From Welwitschia mirabilis (lineage: Eukaryota > Gnetophyta > Gnetopsida > Welwitschiales), in the NCBI GenBank assembly GCA_051453625.1, contig JBOZIK010000001.1:111419113-111483112 (forward strand): 64,000 nt of DNA, in the 5' to 3' direction. Position numbers and translations under genes: made by a program. Under the pieces are notes generated by a model that saw nothing but the letters and a program-made list of their open reading frames with translations, was not told the origin of the DNA and searched no databases. This document shows positions 35,727 to 48,501 of this stretch, one piece after another (the first letter of the stretch is position 1; each line of letters opens with the position of its first letter).

Positions 35727-37498
35727 GTAAATGATAGGCCTTTCAAAAGGGATTAGAGAAATTGAAGCATTAGTAGAGTAAATTAAGCTAAAAAAGTACC
35801 ATTGAGGCCTCATAAAGTTATCATAAAGTCTAAGAGATATATAAAGTATAGGAATCATAAATAACAAGACATGATAAAGGAGGTGAATTTTGTGATGAAC
35901 TTAAGATGAGATAAAGAGGTGTTAGGATAGGGTAATAATAATGAATCACTAAGGAAAAATTTGAAATGTGTCATAAACTCATAATCATTGAGAAATACTA
36001 AGTGGATTTGTCAACACTTAAAAAGAAGATTAAATAACTAAACTCAAAAAGATACTAAAAGAATATATGGAAAAAATTATCATTATAAACTAAAGTAATA
36101 TAGTTTAAAAAGAAAATCAACTCCTATAAAGAAAACTTACAAGTGAAAATAAAAATCATTAAGAAAACTACTAAATGATCAAGTACTAAGTATATGTGAT
36201 GAAAAAGTATGGAAATGACTTTGAAATATTAAATAAAATAACTAAGAAAAACAAAAAGAAAAAAAGATAACTAGGAACATGAAATACATTGTGTACCCAC
36301 CCTAAATTCTAATCTAATAATACCCTTTGAAAGAAATCATAAAATCATCTAATTATTAATGCATAAAATAATGCAAAGACTTTATAAAATACCACCTAGA
36401 TAGGTTGTAATCATGATGATGCCAAGAATATTCAATGTTTTCAAGTAACAAATGATAAAATCAAAACCTGCTTAGAAATGGACTCTATTGCTCATACCCT
36501 AAGACACCTAAATCCTTAAAAGTCAAATGATCATATGGGAATACTATGAGCTTAATGAGTCTAGAAAACAAGAAATGCCTCTAATGATACTAAGAACACC
36601 ACTAATCCTATAGCCTTAAAATATTAATTACTTTTTCATGATGAGGGAAGTGCAATCATAGTTAGAAAAATAAGGACTCATGAAGCATGACTAACAAATC
36701 TCCTACTAGAGTTTCCATAGAAACCATTACTACCAAAGGTTCCTTTTGAGAAAATTTACCCTAGTATGGTAGGAAATCATGCTGACATGTATTTAGCATA
36801 GATACAAATAGATCATGGTCACTATTCATCTTTCTTTATTTCTATCTTTCTTTCTTTTTTGCTTTCAAAATAAATTCCACATGATCACTCTCAAAGAGAA
36901 TGGTAAATAAATGAGATGAAAAATAAGGAAGAACACACCTAAATAATTAAATACTCAAACTATTAAGAGAAAACACAAAAAAAAAAAAAAAAAAACAAAA
37001 AAAAACAAGCATCTTCCTTCAAAATTATGTTCATAGACATACAAATGTGTTAATATTGAGTGAATTCCATATTATCACTTTAACATGCCCAATTGAATGA
37101 TCACTAATCATGGTAACTTCATAAAGTAAAACATAAGTCAAGTTAAAGATGTTTAAGTAATAAAATCATATCCACCAAAGGAATTTACTACTAAAAAATT
37201 CAAATGGTAAGAGAACTTCCAAAGCAAGTTCTTCTTTCATGTTCAAGATTTAATGATTCATGGATTTTCAAACTTTGTCCATTTTTTGAAATTTCCCTAG
37301 TGTTCAAATCTGAAATGTTAACTACGCCATTAAAATGTATTTCTCTAAAAGTTAACTACCTAACCATTTAGAGGTGCACTTATTATGTAAAATTAAAAAC
37401 CAAAGAGAAAAACATAACAATAAAAAATCAAAAGAAAATACCAAAGAAAACTAAAAAAAGTTTTATTTGGATTAAATGCTTTATTTAAAAGAAATAAA

Positions 37499-38039
37499 NN
37501 NNNNNNNNNNNNNNNNNNNNNNNNNNNNNNNNNNNNNNNNNNNNNNNNNNNNNNNNNNNNNNNNNNNNNNNNNNNNNNNNNNNNNNNNNNNNNNNNNNNN
37601 NNNNNNNNNNNNNNNNNNNNNNNNNNNNNNNNNNNNNNNNNNNNNNNNNNNNNNNNNNNNNNNNNNNNNNNNNNNNNNNNNNNNNNNNNNNNNNNNNNNN
37701 NNNNNNNNNNNNNNNNNNNNNNNNNNNNNNNNNNNNNNNNNNNNNNNNNNNNNNNNNNNNNNNNNNNNNNNNNNNNNNNNNNNNNNNNNNNNNNNNNNNN
37801 NNNNNNNNNNNNNNNNNNNNNNNNNNNNNNNNNNNNNNNNNNNNNNNNNNNNNNNNNNNNNNNNNNNNNNNNNNNNNNNNNNNNNNNNNNNNNNNNNNNN
37901 NNNNNNNNNNNNNNNNNNNNNNNNNNNNNNNNNNNNNNNNNNNNNNNNNNNNNNNNNNNNNNNNNNNNNNNNNNNNNNNNNNNNNNNNNNNNNNNNNNNN
38001 NNNNNNNNNNNNNNNNNNNNNNNNNNNNNNNNNNNNNNN
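37499..38039. other. Assembly gap, 541 N, duplicated flanks
   Basis: 52 bases (37447-37498) recur exactly at 38040-38091. The frame read across the Ns is meaningless. Confidence 0.95.
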
Positions 38040-38404
38040 AAAACTAAAAAAAGTTTTATTTGGATTAAATGCTTTATTTAAAAGAAATAAAAAGAAATGT
38101 TTATTTTCCTAAGGCTATGATCCTAAGGTACTGTACTTTTTCAAAAAAAAAAAAGGACCAAATGAAATAGAAACCAATTAATAAAACATAAAAGATATAC
38201 AATCATTTTTTTAGTAAAATCACTTAGAAGTTAATACAATAAAAGTATAAAACTTTAATAGCACAAATTTTAGATTCTATGTAAGAAATTAAGAAGTAAT
38301 TAAAATTCATTAAAAAATAATCTCTTATTGAAACAACATAAATAATGATTATCATCATATAATGCATGCAAGAAACTACTCAAAGAAAAGGTCTAAGAAG
38401 TTTT

Positions 38405-40919
38405 TTAAGGCTCTTTAAATTGTTTAATGAGATTAAAAAACTTTCTAACATTCAACTCAAGATATGTATTTTCATTAAGGAGGTAAGGAATTTCCAAATT
38501 ATCATAATCAAATGGCATTTTGAATCTACAAAATTTATTAGAAATATAAAAAATAATAAATTTATATAATTCATGAAAATAAAATCTTTTATCGAACTCA
38601 TAACATAAAGAATTTGAAACATAAATTTCATTCAAAGATTGATATTTAACATAGAAGATATTAATGGTACTATTAGGATCCAAGGATTTTAAGAAAGCTT
38701 CTTAGGGTGACTTATTAAAGTAGGTTTAACATACTTAAGAAGCTTATTAATTTTTAATTTTGAGCATGAATTACAATCAAGAAGATAATGTTTACCCCAA
38801 TTTAGAATTCCAAGATATCCCAAGCCATACTTTTGAGAAGAATTGTCATCAAATATACAAGGTAAAGTAAACTTGGTAAAAAAGGAAAAGATCATATGAA
38901 GTTTTAAAAGAAAAAGATTAATATATTTTAGGAGTTGACTTCTCAAGGTTATGTGTTTCATTAAAATCAAGTATAGGGATCTAAAGAGAGGGAGCAATGT
39001 TATTTCTATTAAGATCACAATATAATGTAAAAGTAAAATTACAAGGAGCAATGTCATTTGGAGTTTTATATAAAAGTATAAGTGAAAGGATAAAAAAACA
39101 TGTATAGACCCTTTATGTTGGGTTGTTTCATTAGAAGGTAGAAGTCTATTCTCCATTAAGTTTTGTTGATCTTCTATAGATTCTTCTTTATTCCTCTCCT
39201 TATCATTATTGACCTCTTCATTACTTGGTTGAATTCTTTTTTTACTTTCTTCATTATTATCTTTAATAATATCTTCCTCTTCGTCATTGTATTTATCATT
39301 ATCATTGACTATATTTTCTTCTTCTTTATTATGCTTATTATTTTTTTATTAAGGATTATTATCATTTTCTAAATTAGTAAATTAACCAAAAAGATCATTA
39401 AAAAGATTATAAAAAGAAACTTATTAATTATCTTCATTATGTAATAAAATATTTTATAATATTTCTTGAGTTTATTCTTCTTTCCATTCATTGGGTAACT
39501 CAGTTAATCCTAAACTGTAATCTTCATTATCTATCATTGAAATATTGTCATTCATCATTGTCCAAGACTATGATCTTGATGACATATCTAGATGGCTCTC
39601 TTAATTATGTATTTTATTTGTTCATTTCACTTCATTACATAAATTCTTCCTTAATTTAATATATTAAAATTATTTTAAATATTTCACTCTTGCATGCTCA
39701 TCACAAAGTAAGTAAAAAGTAGGAATATGATCTAGTATCTCAATATGATTATCATCATCTTCTTTCTTATTGTACTTTTCTTCATGATTTTGTTGTATGT
39801 CATTATTCTCTATATTATTAGATTCATCACAAGAAGAAATGTGATCATTATCTTCTTCATGGATTAAAGAATTTTCAAATTTTTCATGAATTAATTCTTT
39901 TATTTCATCATATTTTCTAATAGGAAGTAAATGGGGTTATAATCTAGTATACCACCATTTAATAAGTAGTCATATTTATCCTTAAATAATTGAGTTGAGT
40001 TATGATTGCTCTCATTTTATCCATCTCCTAACTAGTGGATGTTGTAGGTTGATTTATAATTTCATTTTCTATTTTAAAGCAAGAATTTTTGCTACTTATT
40101 TCTAAGCTTTCTTTATTCTTCTCAAGGTGGGATGTAGTAGGATAAGTTTGAGTTGTAAAAGAGTTTTGAAATAGTTAGTTTTGTAATAAATTTTATCAAA
40201 GCACCTTAATTATATTATTTATGTTCTTATTTTAATTTTTAAAATTTTTATAAGTATCTTCTAATATTTTGTTGGTATTACCTTACCTTTTTTCATTTTA
40301 TCAATTATTTATTTAGCATAGTTATTTTGTTCTTCATAGTAATTTATGGGAGATGGAACTTCTTGTTTATAATAATTTAAGGGATTTTACTAAAATGAGT
40401 GTAGGATGTTTCTCTAAGTGAGGTGGAACCCCTAAAATGTTGAACATCTTATTTATTATTTTTACTTAAAGCTTGAAAGGAAATAAGGGAGGGAGAGGGA
40501 ATATTGAGGTTGAAAGGAGGAAGGAAACTAATTCCTAGTCTCAATATCATTTGGTATCATCCACCTTCTTTTTATAAATATTTCTCGAAGTGTTCTATTT
40601 TCATTATCCTCTGAAATCCCAACATTTCTTGTTTTTTCTAATATTTCTTGAAGTTGTCTCTTATCATTATACTTAGAAATTCTATCATTGTACTTAGAAA
40701 TTCTATCATCATACTTAGAAATTCTATTATTTTCATTATCCTCTGAAATTCTCAAAGTGTTCTGCTTTCATTATCCTCTGAAATTCCAACATTTCTCATT
40801 TTTTCTAATATTTCTTGAAGTTGTCTCTTATCATTATACTTGGAAATTCTATTATTTCTCCTTCTTTTAGCCTTTCTTTTAGCTAACATTTCTCTAATGA
40901 TTCTTTTATCATTATTCAT
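38405..40919 (-). pseudogene. ORF-X remnant, family-2 element C-B
   Basis: Not a protein I recognise. From an ATG at 40919 (MNNDKRIIREMLAKRKAKRR) a charged N-terminus has SEDNENRTLREIF and IPNDIETRN. Next comes a Pro/Ser/Asn region with coiled-coil-like parts, then an acidic part (EILDHIPTFYLLCDE, about 39700). The C-terminal part has LPCIFDDNSSQKYGLGYLG (about 38.8 kb), NWGKHYLLD, KLLKYVKPTLISHPKK and FDKRFYFHELYKF (about 38.6 kb). Elements F-E (53279-55136) and G (59740-61600) carry the same series, which supports coding by shared order and sequence. There are no DxD, HHCC or DSG-type pol motifs. Broken by many stops; the N-terminal part is internally duplicated. A role in packaging is only a guess. 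Confidence 0.6.
40528..40919 (-). repeat. Internal repeats in ORF-X N-terminus
   Basis: A segment reading ISKYNDKRQLQEILEK plus NVGISEDNE occurs twice (in 40752-40985 and in 40528-40755). Between the copies the 7-residue unit RISKYND (21 bases) is repeated three times at about 40664-40730. Elements F-E and G lack this expansion. Confidence 0.8.
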
Positions 40920-40968
40920 AGAAGTAGATGAGAAGGATGAATAAGAAGATTTCTCAGTTCTAAGTGCT

Positions 40969-40973
40969 ATATC
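40969..40973 (+). repeat. Target-site duplication, left copy (ATATC)
   Basis: ATATC precedes LTR copy 3 and recurs exactly at 44705-44709. The 5-bp length is the expected one for Ty3/gypsy integration. Confidence 0.85.
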
Positions 40974-43900
40974 TATCACATCCAAATTTTTTGCTAAGGT
41001 TAGAAAACCTTCCTAGTTATTTAAATAGTTAATTAAATACTAAAATTTAATAATAATAATAACTCTAGTTTCTAACTATTTAAAAATAAAAATATTTGTA
41101 ATAAAACTAAAGTATTTGCATGTTATTACTTTAAAATTTATTAAAATATTAACTACAGTCCTTACTTTTAGTTAATTGGTTGAAATATTGAGTTGATTAT
41201 GGAATTTACTATTGCTTATGCATGAGTTTTTTTTTTTTGTTATAATGAAAATTGGATTACTTAACTTATCTTTGGAAATTAACTACAGAATTGATATAGA
41301 TTTCTCTTAAATATATCTTGTTCATGCAATAGTAATGATATCGGATCTAAAGTATTTACTCTTGTTATTTATCTCATGAATTTATATTTATTTATGAGCT
41401 ATTGTTATATTATTGTTTATAGCCAGTGACTAGGCTTCAAAAGATGGGTATGGAAACCTAGATGTTTATAGAACTTAAGCCTTATTATTAGTTCCACTAT
41501 TAGTTACCTTTTATAAATACCTAATTTCCCCAGTCATTAGAGCCATTTATACATAAATTGCAAATTGCAATTATGTGGATCTTGGATTCAACTAGGAGAA
41601 CCTTAGAGTTATAGCTAAGAACAGGTGTGATCCTTAACCTCCTCTTGTAAATACTTGTATAGTTTTAATCTTGTATTGCATGGTTTTATTTTCATAAGAA
41701 TTATCATGTTTGCTTAAAAATAATTATATAATTACAAAGATTTTGTTTAAGTATTTATTAGTCTTGAAGTTTGTAAATATTATTAATTTCATATTCCTTG
41801 TATTCTGATTTTGATAACTTGCTTATTTGTTAACCTTTTTGGATAAGCCCTCACTACTAATCTTCTATAAGTGTATATAAATGACTTATGTTACTCTTGA
41901 CCTTTACTCCAGACTATTAAATTATGGAAATAAAAATGGCTAGGGTAATCAGTTGTTCGAATATTAAAAAGTGATACTCTCTGTTGTGAGTTCCATGGCC
42001 ATGGAACCAAACCTCCAGAAAGAAAAGGAAAAAATATGTACATAATTATGAAAATTTTATCCCTTCTAGTTGTGTGCAACTAAATTACTTAATGTGTTGT
42101 GAATCAATAGTAAAGAACATAATTCTAATTGAATAAAAGTCCTAGTTATACTTCTTTTGTAATGTAGCCTTTCTATCTTATTTTAAGAAGTCCTTTTCTA
42201 CCTGTTTCATTACCTAGGGCCATATTGGAAACTGAGATAAAATATAATTCCTAAACCATCTATGCATGTATAGAAACTAATGCAAGTAATTATGCAAGAA
42301 AGAACTGATGGTTGCATGTAGCTGAGTGTCATCTATTTGTTTAATTTAGTTGTTGGAATTACATGTTTACCAATTGTATTTGGATGAGACATACATATAT
42401 CAATTTGTTATGTTATAGTTGACTAAAGTAAGCCATTTACTAGTTCTTAAATATTGCAATTATTATTTCTTATGTACATTTTTGTGTGTAAGATTTAATC
42501 TTTTCCTTTTAGAGTTATCTCCCTCTCTTTATTGAAATGAATTATTTATTTTTCTTAAATTTTCTACTAATATCTATAGTAAGCTATAAATCATTTAACT
42601 TAGTGGATATAGCAATAGATATCTATTTTCTTCTACAAAATAATTTTAGCTTTAAGTCCTAACATAATTGATTAAGTTAATTGATTATTTAGTAAAGAGT
42701 ATTAAGTTCAAAACTCTACTTGCTATATTATACCCTTCTTTTTAAAACATAAAAATTAGTGCCTTTAATAAATGAAAGTATTAATAAAGGAAACTTAACT
42801 ATAAATTTATATTATAAGATGTCTTATTATTTGGAACTTTATGTTAGCTGTCAGTATATTTGGGGTGTGTAAGGATCCTTTAATTAACTCTTCTTCTTAT
42901 CAACTTAATGGAATGAGAATTTTAGTTAGGTATAATCATAGTATTTAGCTTGAGTTTGCCATTTTTAATAAATCTTTTATTCTTATTAGCCATTTTTTCC
43001 TCTACCCTTACGCATGTTCATCTCTTATATCCCTTTGATCTTGTTGATCATTTCTCCTCCTTCATCTGAATGTGTTCTCCTCATTGATCAATTATACCTT
43101 GGGTGTGTTCCTCCCTCTATTCAAGTACACTCTCCACATTGATGCAATATCCTTTCTTTACATTCCTCCATCATGTTGTCCTTCTCTTGGCTTGTAATTA
43201 TGCACTGTCTCTTCCTTGTTTCCCTTAGCACACTACCTCCTCCTCTCTGTTACCATGTCTTAGGCTTACCCATCTCTGTATTTTCTCCTATCCTTCCTGT
43301 GCATCTGATACTCTCTCTCACCATGTCCTTCTGTCGTAATCCCATCATGATGCTTTTTTATGTCTCCCTTCCATTCGAGGATTCTTATCCTCATTAATGC
43401 ATATTCTTTCTTCCCTACATGTAATAAATTCTGCACTGTGCTCTATCCACTATTTCATCATTGGTTCCCTTCCACTACATGTTCTTCTCCTTCAACACAT
43501 GCTATCTTGAGCCCTTTTCCCTCTTCTTTATTGTGCTTTTAGGTTACATCCTCCTCCTTTGCCAACATAATGCCCCCTTATCATTAGCTTGTGTGAGTCC
43601 CTCCTAGCTTTCTATGAATTGATTCCCCTTACCATTACATGCTTCTCATCCTACATACTTCCTTCTCACAACACGATACTTTTGGTGCATGCGCTGCCTG
43701 TTAGTGATGTATTCTTTCTGTTTTTTATTATGTACAAGTATTACCTCTTCCAAAAATTTTACCATCATTGAATCCTAGTGAGGAGTCAGTGCTAAGCTGT
43801 TAGTATGATTTTCAAGTTTTAGTGTCAATCAAAAGTTAAACAACCAATGGTTGAGTGCTTAAATGGTTATCTAAAAGAAGTTAGGGTCTTAAAGGAGAGG

Positions 43901-44704
43901 TCTGATTTTCAACTCTTACTAAGGACATCCTCTTTTGTAAAGATCCTTAACAACCATGAAGCATTTTATAAAGAGGGCTAATACAACTATTACACTTATT
44001 AGTTAAATTTTAGAAAGGCCTAAATACAAAAGATATTAATAGAATTTAAAACACTAAGTTTACCCCTAGTTAATAATAATGTTTCTTAGAATAAAGCTAA
44101 TGGATCTTGAATTTAACCTTCTTCTAAATATGTTTTTTTAAGACATAGATTATAATTCCTCCTATTAAGTAGTAACAAGAATTATTCAATGAAGACCTTA
44201 ATTCATATTTAAATGTTTTCAAGTTATATAAAAAATATATTATTACTTGGCTTTGGTAGTAGAAATAATTAAATGTAAGGTTTACTAAGCCCTTTCATAT
44301 ACATATCAAATGAACAGTTGGGTTACAACTAGTCCTTTTCAAATAATAGAAATTTATGCTAGTCATATTGTTATTTAAAGAGAATGATTACTGATTTAAA
44401 ATTTTACCTTAATCCATCATATTATTGCTTATGTCTAATAACTTATGCACAACTTGTATATTTTAGCAAATCATGCTAAAATTTGGTAACCTCAAGGAGT
44501 AATGCAAATTAAAAATGTCAAATGTAAAGGCTTATTGGATTATGATGTAAGCTTTAGAGTATTATGTCTTAAGTTTAAATCTCTATAAAACTTTAGCCCT
44601 TATTACAATGTCTTATTCCTATTTTACATATTTAGTATGACCATTGTATGCACATAATCTTGTAAAAACTTTGATTTATCTATTACCAAAAGGTGGACTT
44701 TACA
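40974..44704 (+). mobile_element. Solo LTR, Tekay/Del-like family (copy 3), plus orientation
   Basis: 3731 bases. The start, TATCACATCCAAATTTTTTG, matches the sense-strand LTR start of copy 1 (TGTCATGTCCAAATATTTAA). The segment GGCTAGGGTAATCAGTTGTT (about 41939) followed by GATACTCTCTGTTG equals copy 1's GGCTAGGGTAATTAGTTGTT and GATACTCTCTAAAG. Near the 3' end TATTTAGTATGACC matches copy 2. It ends ..TTTACA and is bounded by perfect ATATC repeats, with no PBS or interior. It sits just upstream of the ORF-X start codon of element C-B, in its leader. It is more diverged from copies 1 and 2 than they are from each other. C/T-rich plus-strand frames at 43173-43771 fall inside this LTR and are not genes. 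Confidence 0.85.
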
Positions 44705-44709
44705 ATATC
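44705..44709 (+). repeat. Target-site duplication, right copy (ATATC)
   Basis: Exact partner of 40969-40973. Confidence 0.85.
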
Positions 44710-45555
44710 ATCACTAGAAGAAAGGTAAAAAGACTTTTGTATTTTTCATTTTCTTTTAGCAATTAACTCTCCAATTGTAATGTTTAAATTTGAATTATAT
44801 GTTCTTATCATGATTGATGTACTAAGCAACCCTATATGTTAAATTTAACATTGATGAAGAAAGGATAAAATGATTTTACTTATATTCGAGTAGTTTCATG
44901 ACTTATTTTGAAAAATTTAGTTCTGAAATAATAAAAGTATAAAAAATTTTCTTGTTTTTTTGGAATTTACATACTAGGGATGTGTGTGCTTGAGTTTTGT
45001 TTGTAGTTAAGTAAGCCTTTTCTCTTATTTTCTTTGATTAAGCTTCATTCCCTCTAATATTTTAGTTTTTTACCATATTTTATTACATCCTTGCATGCTC
45101 AAAAAATGTTCACATAGTCATTTCTTGTTCATCATCTAGAGAATATCCTAGATGACCATTATATAGAAAATAAAAAATAGAAAATAAATTCACTAAAAAA
45201 CAAAGTAGAAATACACTATCAATCATGTTCCTTTGTCATCTAAATGACATAGAGATGATATCAATTTTTTAAGCAGTGAAAAATGAAAACAAAACTATGG
45301 AAAAATAATAGGAAAATCATAGTCCTAGGTTGTCATCCATTTATATCATTTGGATGATATGAGAGATGATAAGAGTGTTATTATGCTATGTAAATGAAAA
45401 ATGCAAAATGAAAAATGTGAAATGAAAATCTAGAAAAAATGTGGAATGAAAATCTATGAAATGTATGGTAAAAATACAATGCTACCATAAATAAATTACT
45501 TGAATTAAAATTCAAAATATTTATCTGGATAACAAAATCCTTGAACTCTTTGTAG
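44710..45555 (-). other. 5' leader of family-2 element C-B
   Basis: Lies between the PBS and the solo LTR insertion. 44880-45120 resembles 9370-9660 of element A, for example AATAATAAAAGTATAAAAAA against AATAATAAAAGCAGAAAAAT. Hairpin motifs are at about 45230 and 45335. No ORF. Confidence 0.6.
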
Positions 45556-45579
45556 CCTTCTCCGGCAATGGTGCTAAAA
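45556..45579 (-). other. Primer-binding site of family-2 element C-B (best preserved)
   Basis: Minus strand, right after the LTR end ..CCATAACA: TAGCACCATTGCCGGAGAAG. This closely fits the TGGCGCCRTTGCCGGGGA-type site of Athila/Tat-like plant elements, not the initiator-Met type. Confidence 0.85.
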
Positions 45580-46834
45580 TGTTATGGTGTGTATTTAGGC
45601 AATTATTATGTCCTTAATAAAATCTTATCAATCATAAATACTTACACATACTAGTATAGATTGGAGTTAACTCAAATGTCGTAATTCATCGCAGGAACTA
45701 GATCAAATTAGAGAATTGATTTCAATAAAGTATTTTTGTTTTTTTTTTGGGTTTAAATGAAAAGAAATAATAATGCAAGTGAAAAATGCAAAGTAAACAC
45801 ACTAATGCAAGGCAATGGAAATGAAAACTATTCTAAATGAAATATCTATCTGACTATTAAATCTTCCTCTCATAAAGATCCACCCTACATAACCTGGATT
45901 AATTAAGAAAACTATCCCTAAGATTAACTAACCTAAGCTATCAGGTACATCAAACATAATATAGAAAACATGCAATGATTAAGATATGAAATGCAAAATA
46001 AAATGTAATGCAAAATTTAAACTGACAATTTCAACCTTAACAAAGGTTGCCCTTATGATCTTTATCAACTATGAAGCTTTCACCAAATCATAACCAACAT
46101 AAACCATAAGGGAGATGCAGATGATTAAAATAAAACAATCTTTTCATTAATATCAAACGAATATCCTATTACAAAGTAGTAGTAGCTCAATTAAGGATAC
46201 ATAGCTAATACCAAAGAAGATTTCTCTCTGCAATAATAGACGGACCTCCTATTCTTTAATCTCTTATCATAAGATTTTTAGGTGCTATAGAAGATGAAAC
46301 TCTAAGCAAGGTCAAAGAAGGTATTTATTACCATGAACATTATAAAAATAAATAATTCTAAAAAATGTAATAGCAACCCTAATGGGTCAGAAGAATACAT
46401 GATACATTGCAAAAGTTAGGTGAGGTTTGGTGCATTGATTAAAAATAGTTATCATCTTGAATATCATCTAGATGATGGAGAAGATGATGAGATGTCAAGA
46501 GGGGTTTCACATTAACTTCCATCTTTGGTTCAATCAACATTATTATCAGCATCCATATGGTGTCATTTGTACTATCATCCAAATAATGAATGAAATGATA
46601 GTCATCTAAAGCTCTTCAATCAAGTTAAATTGGCTTTTTACATCATTATCTACTCTTTAGAATGTAAGGTATGAGAAATTATTTAAAATGCCTTCAAATG
46701 TACTAGTTATTATGTATTTCTATGATTTTATTATTGTCTCTTAACAATCCTTGATTTTTACTTAATCCTATCTAATTATCCTACAAAACTACTCAAAATA
46801 CTCCATTAGAAACATACAATTTGGCATTGCAATA
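45580..46834 (-). mobile_element. Family-2 LTR C (5' LTR of the C-B element)
   Basis: 1255 bases. On the minus strand it starts TATTGCAATGCCAAATTGTA and ends CACACCATAACA, followed at once by the PBS. A hairpin at 46571-46602 has the same 8-base arms as in LTR B. Its upstream end touches the 91-bp tandem array with no spacer. Confidence 0.9.
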
Positions 46835-48501
46835 GTCATCTTGATGATCATGTCGGTAAAAAGATTAGTTTGCAACATAAGGTGGCATTAGCATCATGGT
46901 TAGTACCAAAATATCCTTAGACCTGACAAAAATTAGCTTATTGATTATGAAATCAACTTCATTAGTTTACAACATAAGCAAATGTTATGGTTTTGATTAG
47001 AGTACTCTTAAGATTCGTAGAAGCCACCTTAATGATCATGCAAGTAATTTCATTAGTTTCTAACATAATGAGGTGTTAAGGTCTGAACTAGATCACTTCT
47101 AAGGCTTAAAGATATTACCTTGTTAATTATGTAGGTAATTTCATTAGTTTGCAATATAATGAAACATTATGATTTTGATTAGACCACTCCTAGAATCTAT
47201 AGAAGTAATTTTAATAATCATGTAGGTAAAATGATTAGTTTTAAATATAAGGAAGTGTTAAAGTTCTAACTAGACCATCTTTAGAACCAACAAAATTACT
47301 TCAATGATTATGTAGGTAAAATAATTAGTTTGCAAAATAAGTAGGTATTAGGATTTTTATTAGACCACTTCCGTAATCCATGAAAATCATCTCAGTGATT
47401 TTTCTAGTAATTGCATTAGTTTCCAACATAAGAGAGTGCTAGAGTTCTAATTAAACCACTCTTAGAACTCATAAAAATCACCTCAATTATCATGTAAGTA
47501 ATTTTATTAATTTCCAACATTAGAAGGTGCTACGATTTTAACTGGACTACCCTTAGGACATATAGATGTTACCTCGGTAATTGTGTAGGTAATTTCATTA
47601 TTTTTTAAACATAAGGATGTGATAGAATTTTGGTTAGATTACTTTTAGAATCCACAGAAGATACCTTAAGAATCTTATAGTTAAAATGATTAGTTTCCAA
47701 TATAAGGGGATGTCAAGTTCTAACTAAACCACTTATAAGAGCTACAAAGCCACCTCCATAATCATGTAGATAAAAGAATCAGTTTACAACATAAGGAAGC
47801 ACTACGGTAATAACTGAATTACTTTTAAGACCCATAGATGCTACCTTAGTCATCATGTAAGTAAAAGGATTAGTTTGTAACATAAATAAATACCATGATT
47901 ATCATTAATCATTCTAAAAATCCATGTAAGCCACCTTAGTAATTAGTTAAATAAAAGGATAATAGGACACTAGGCTTTTGATTAGATCATCCTTAGGATA
48001 TATAGAAATCCCCTTGATAACTATGTAGGAAATTACATTAGTTTACAATACAAGGAAACATCAAGATTCTAACTAGACCACTCTTAGAATTCATAGATTC
48101 CACCTTGGTGATTGTGTAGGCAAAAGGATCAGTTTACAATATAAGAAGATGTTAGGGTTTTAATTAAATCATTCTTAAAACCCATAAAAAATCACCTCAA
48201 TGATCATGTAGGTAATTTCATTAGTTTATAACATAAGAATGCATTAGGGTTCTAAATGGACTACTCTTAAGATCCATAGATATCACCTTGATAATTGTGT
48301 AGGTAAAAGGATTAGTTTGCAACATGAGAAAGTGTTAAGATTCTAACTGAATCATCCTTAAAATCCATAGGTTCTTTCTCAGTGCTTGTGTAGGTAAAAG
48401 GATCAAGTAGCAATATAAGGAGGTGTTAGGATTTCAACTTGATTACTACTAGAATCCATAGAATTCAAATTGATAATCATGTAGGCAATTTTATTAGTTT
48501 G
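46835..48501. repeat. Tandem array of a 91-bp satellite, about 18 monomers
   Basis: The anchor ATTAGTTT recurs at 46864, 46961, 47052, 47143, 47234, 47324, 47415, 47506, 47597, 47689, 47778, 47869, about 47957, 48037, 48128, 48220, 48311, 48402 and 48493. The period is 91 bases, and one unit near 47957 is shortened by 14. Two monomer types differ before the anchor (AATTTC versus AAAAGG) and are interspersed. Ninety-one is not a multiple of three and all frames have stops, so it does not encode a protein repeat. The array fills the whole interval between LTR C and LTR D. Confidence 0.95.

Larger units (their letters stand above)
34988..38400 (-). other. 3' UTR of family-2 element C-B
   Basis: Long non-coding stretch that aligns in order with 61620-63970 (element G, other strand) and more loosely with 50927-53270. 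An example is the block around GATCATATGGGAATACTATG against CATAGTACTCCCACATGATC. It holds hairpin motifs, including a perfect 20-base palindrome at 35707-35726. A long 3' UTR is usual for Tat-like elements. A gap of 541 Ns (37499-38039) with 52-base identical flanks lies inside. Confidence 0.65.

Noticed and set aside
37476-38081. 201-codon ORF
   Set aside because: Almost entirely Ns; the ends are two copies of the same 52-base flank.
39163-39372. 69-codon hydrophobic plus-strand ORF (membrane protein)
   Set aside because: Antisense to the Asp/Asn/Glu-rich part of ORF-X; acidic codons give Ile/Phe/Leu on the opposite strand.
43173-43771. Three overlapping C/T-rich ORFs of 60-74 codons
   Set aside because: Inside solo LTR copy 3, in a pyrimidine-rich stretch; comparable frames at 1882-2127 in copy 1 share no protein sequence.
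46835-48501. CRISPR-like array
   Set aside because: Monomers are 91 bases with no distinct spacers and diverge along their whole length: satellite DNA in a plant genome.
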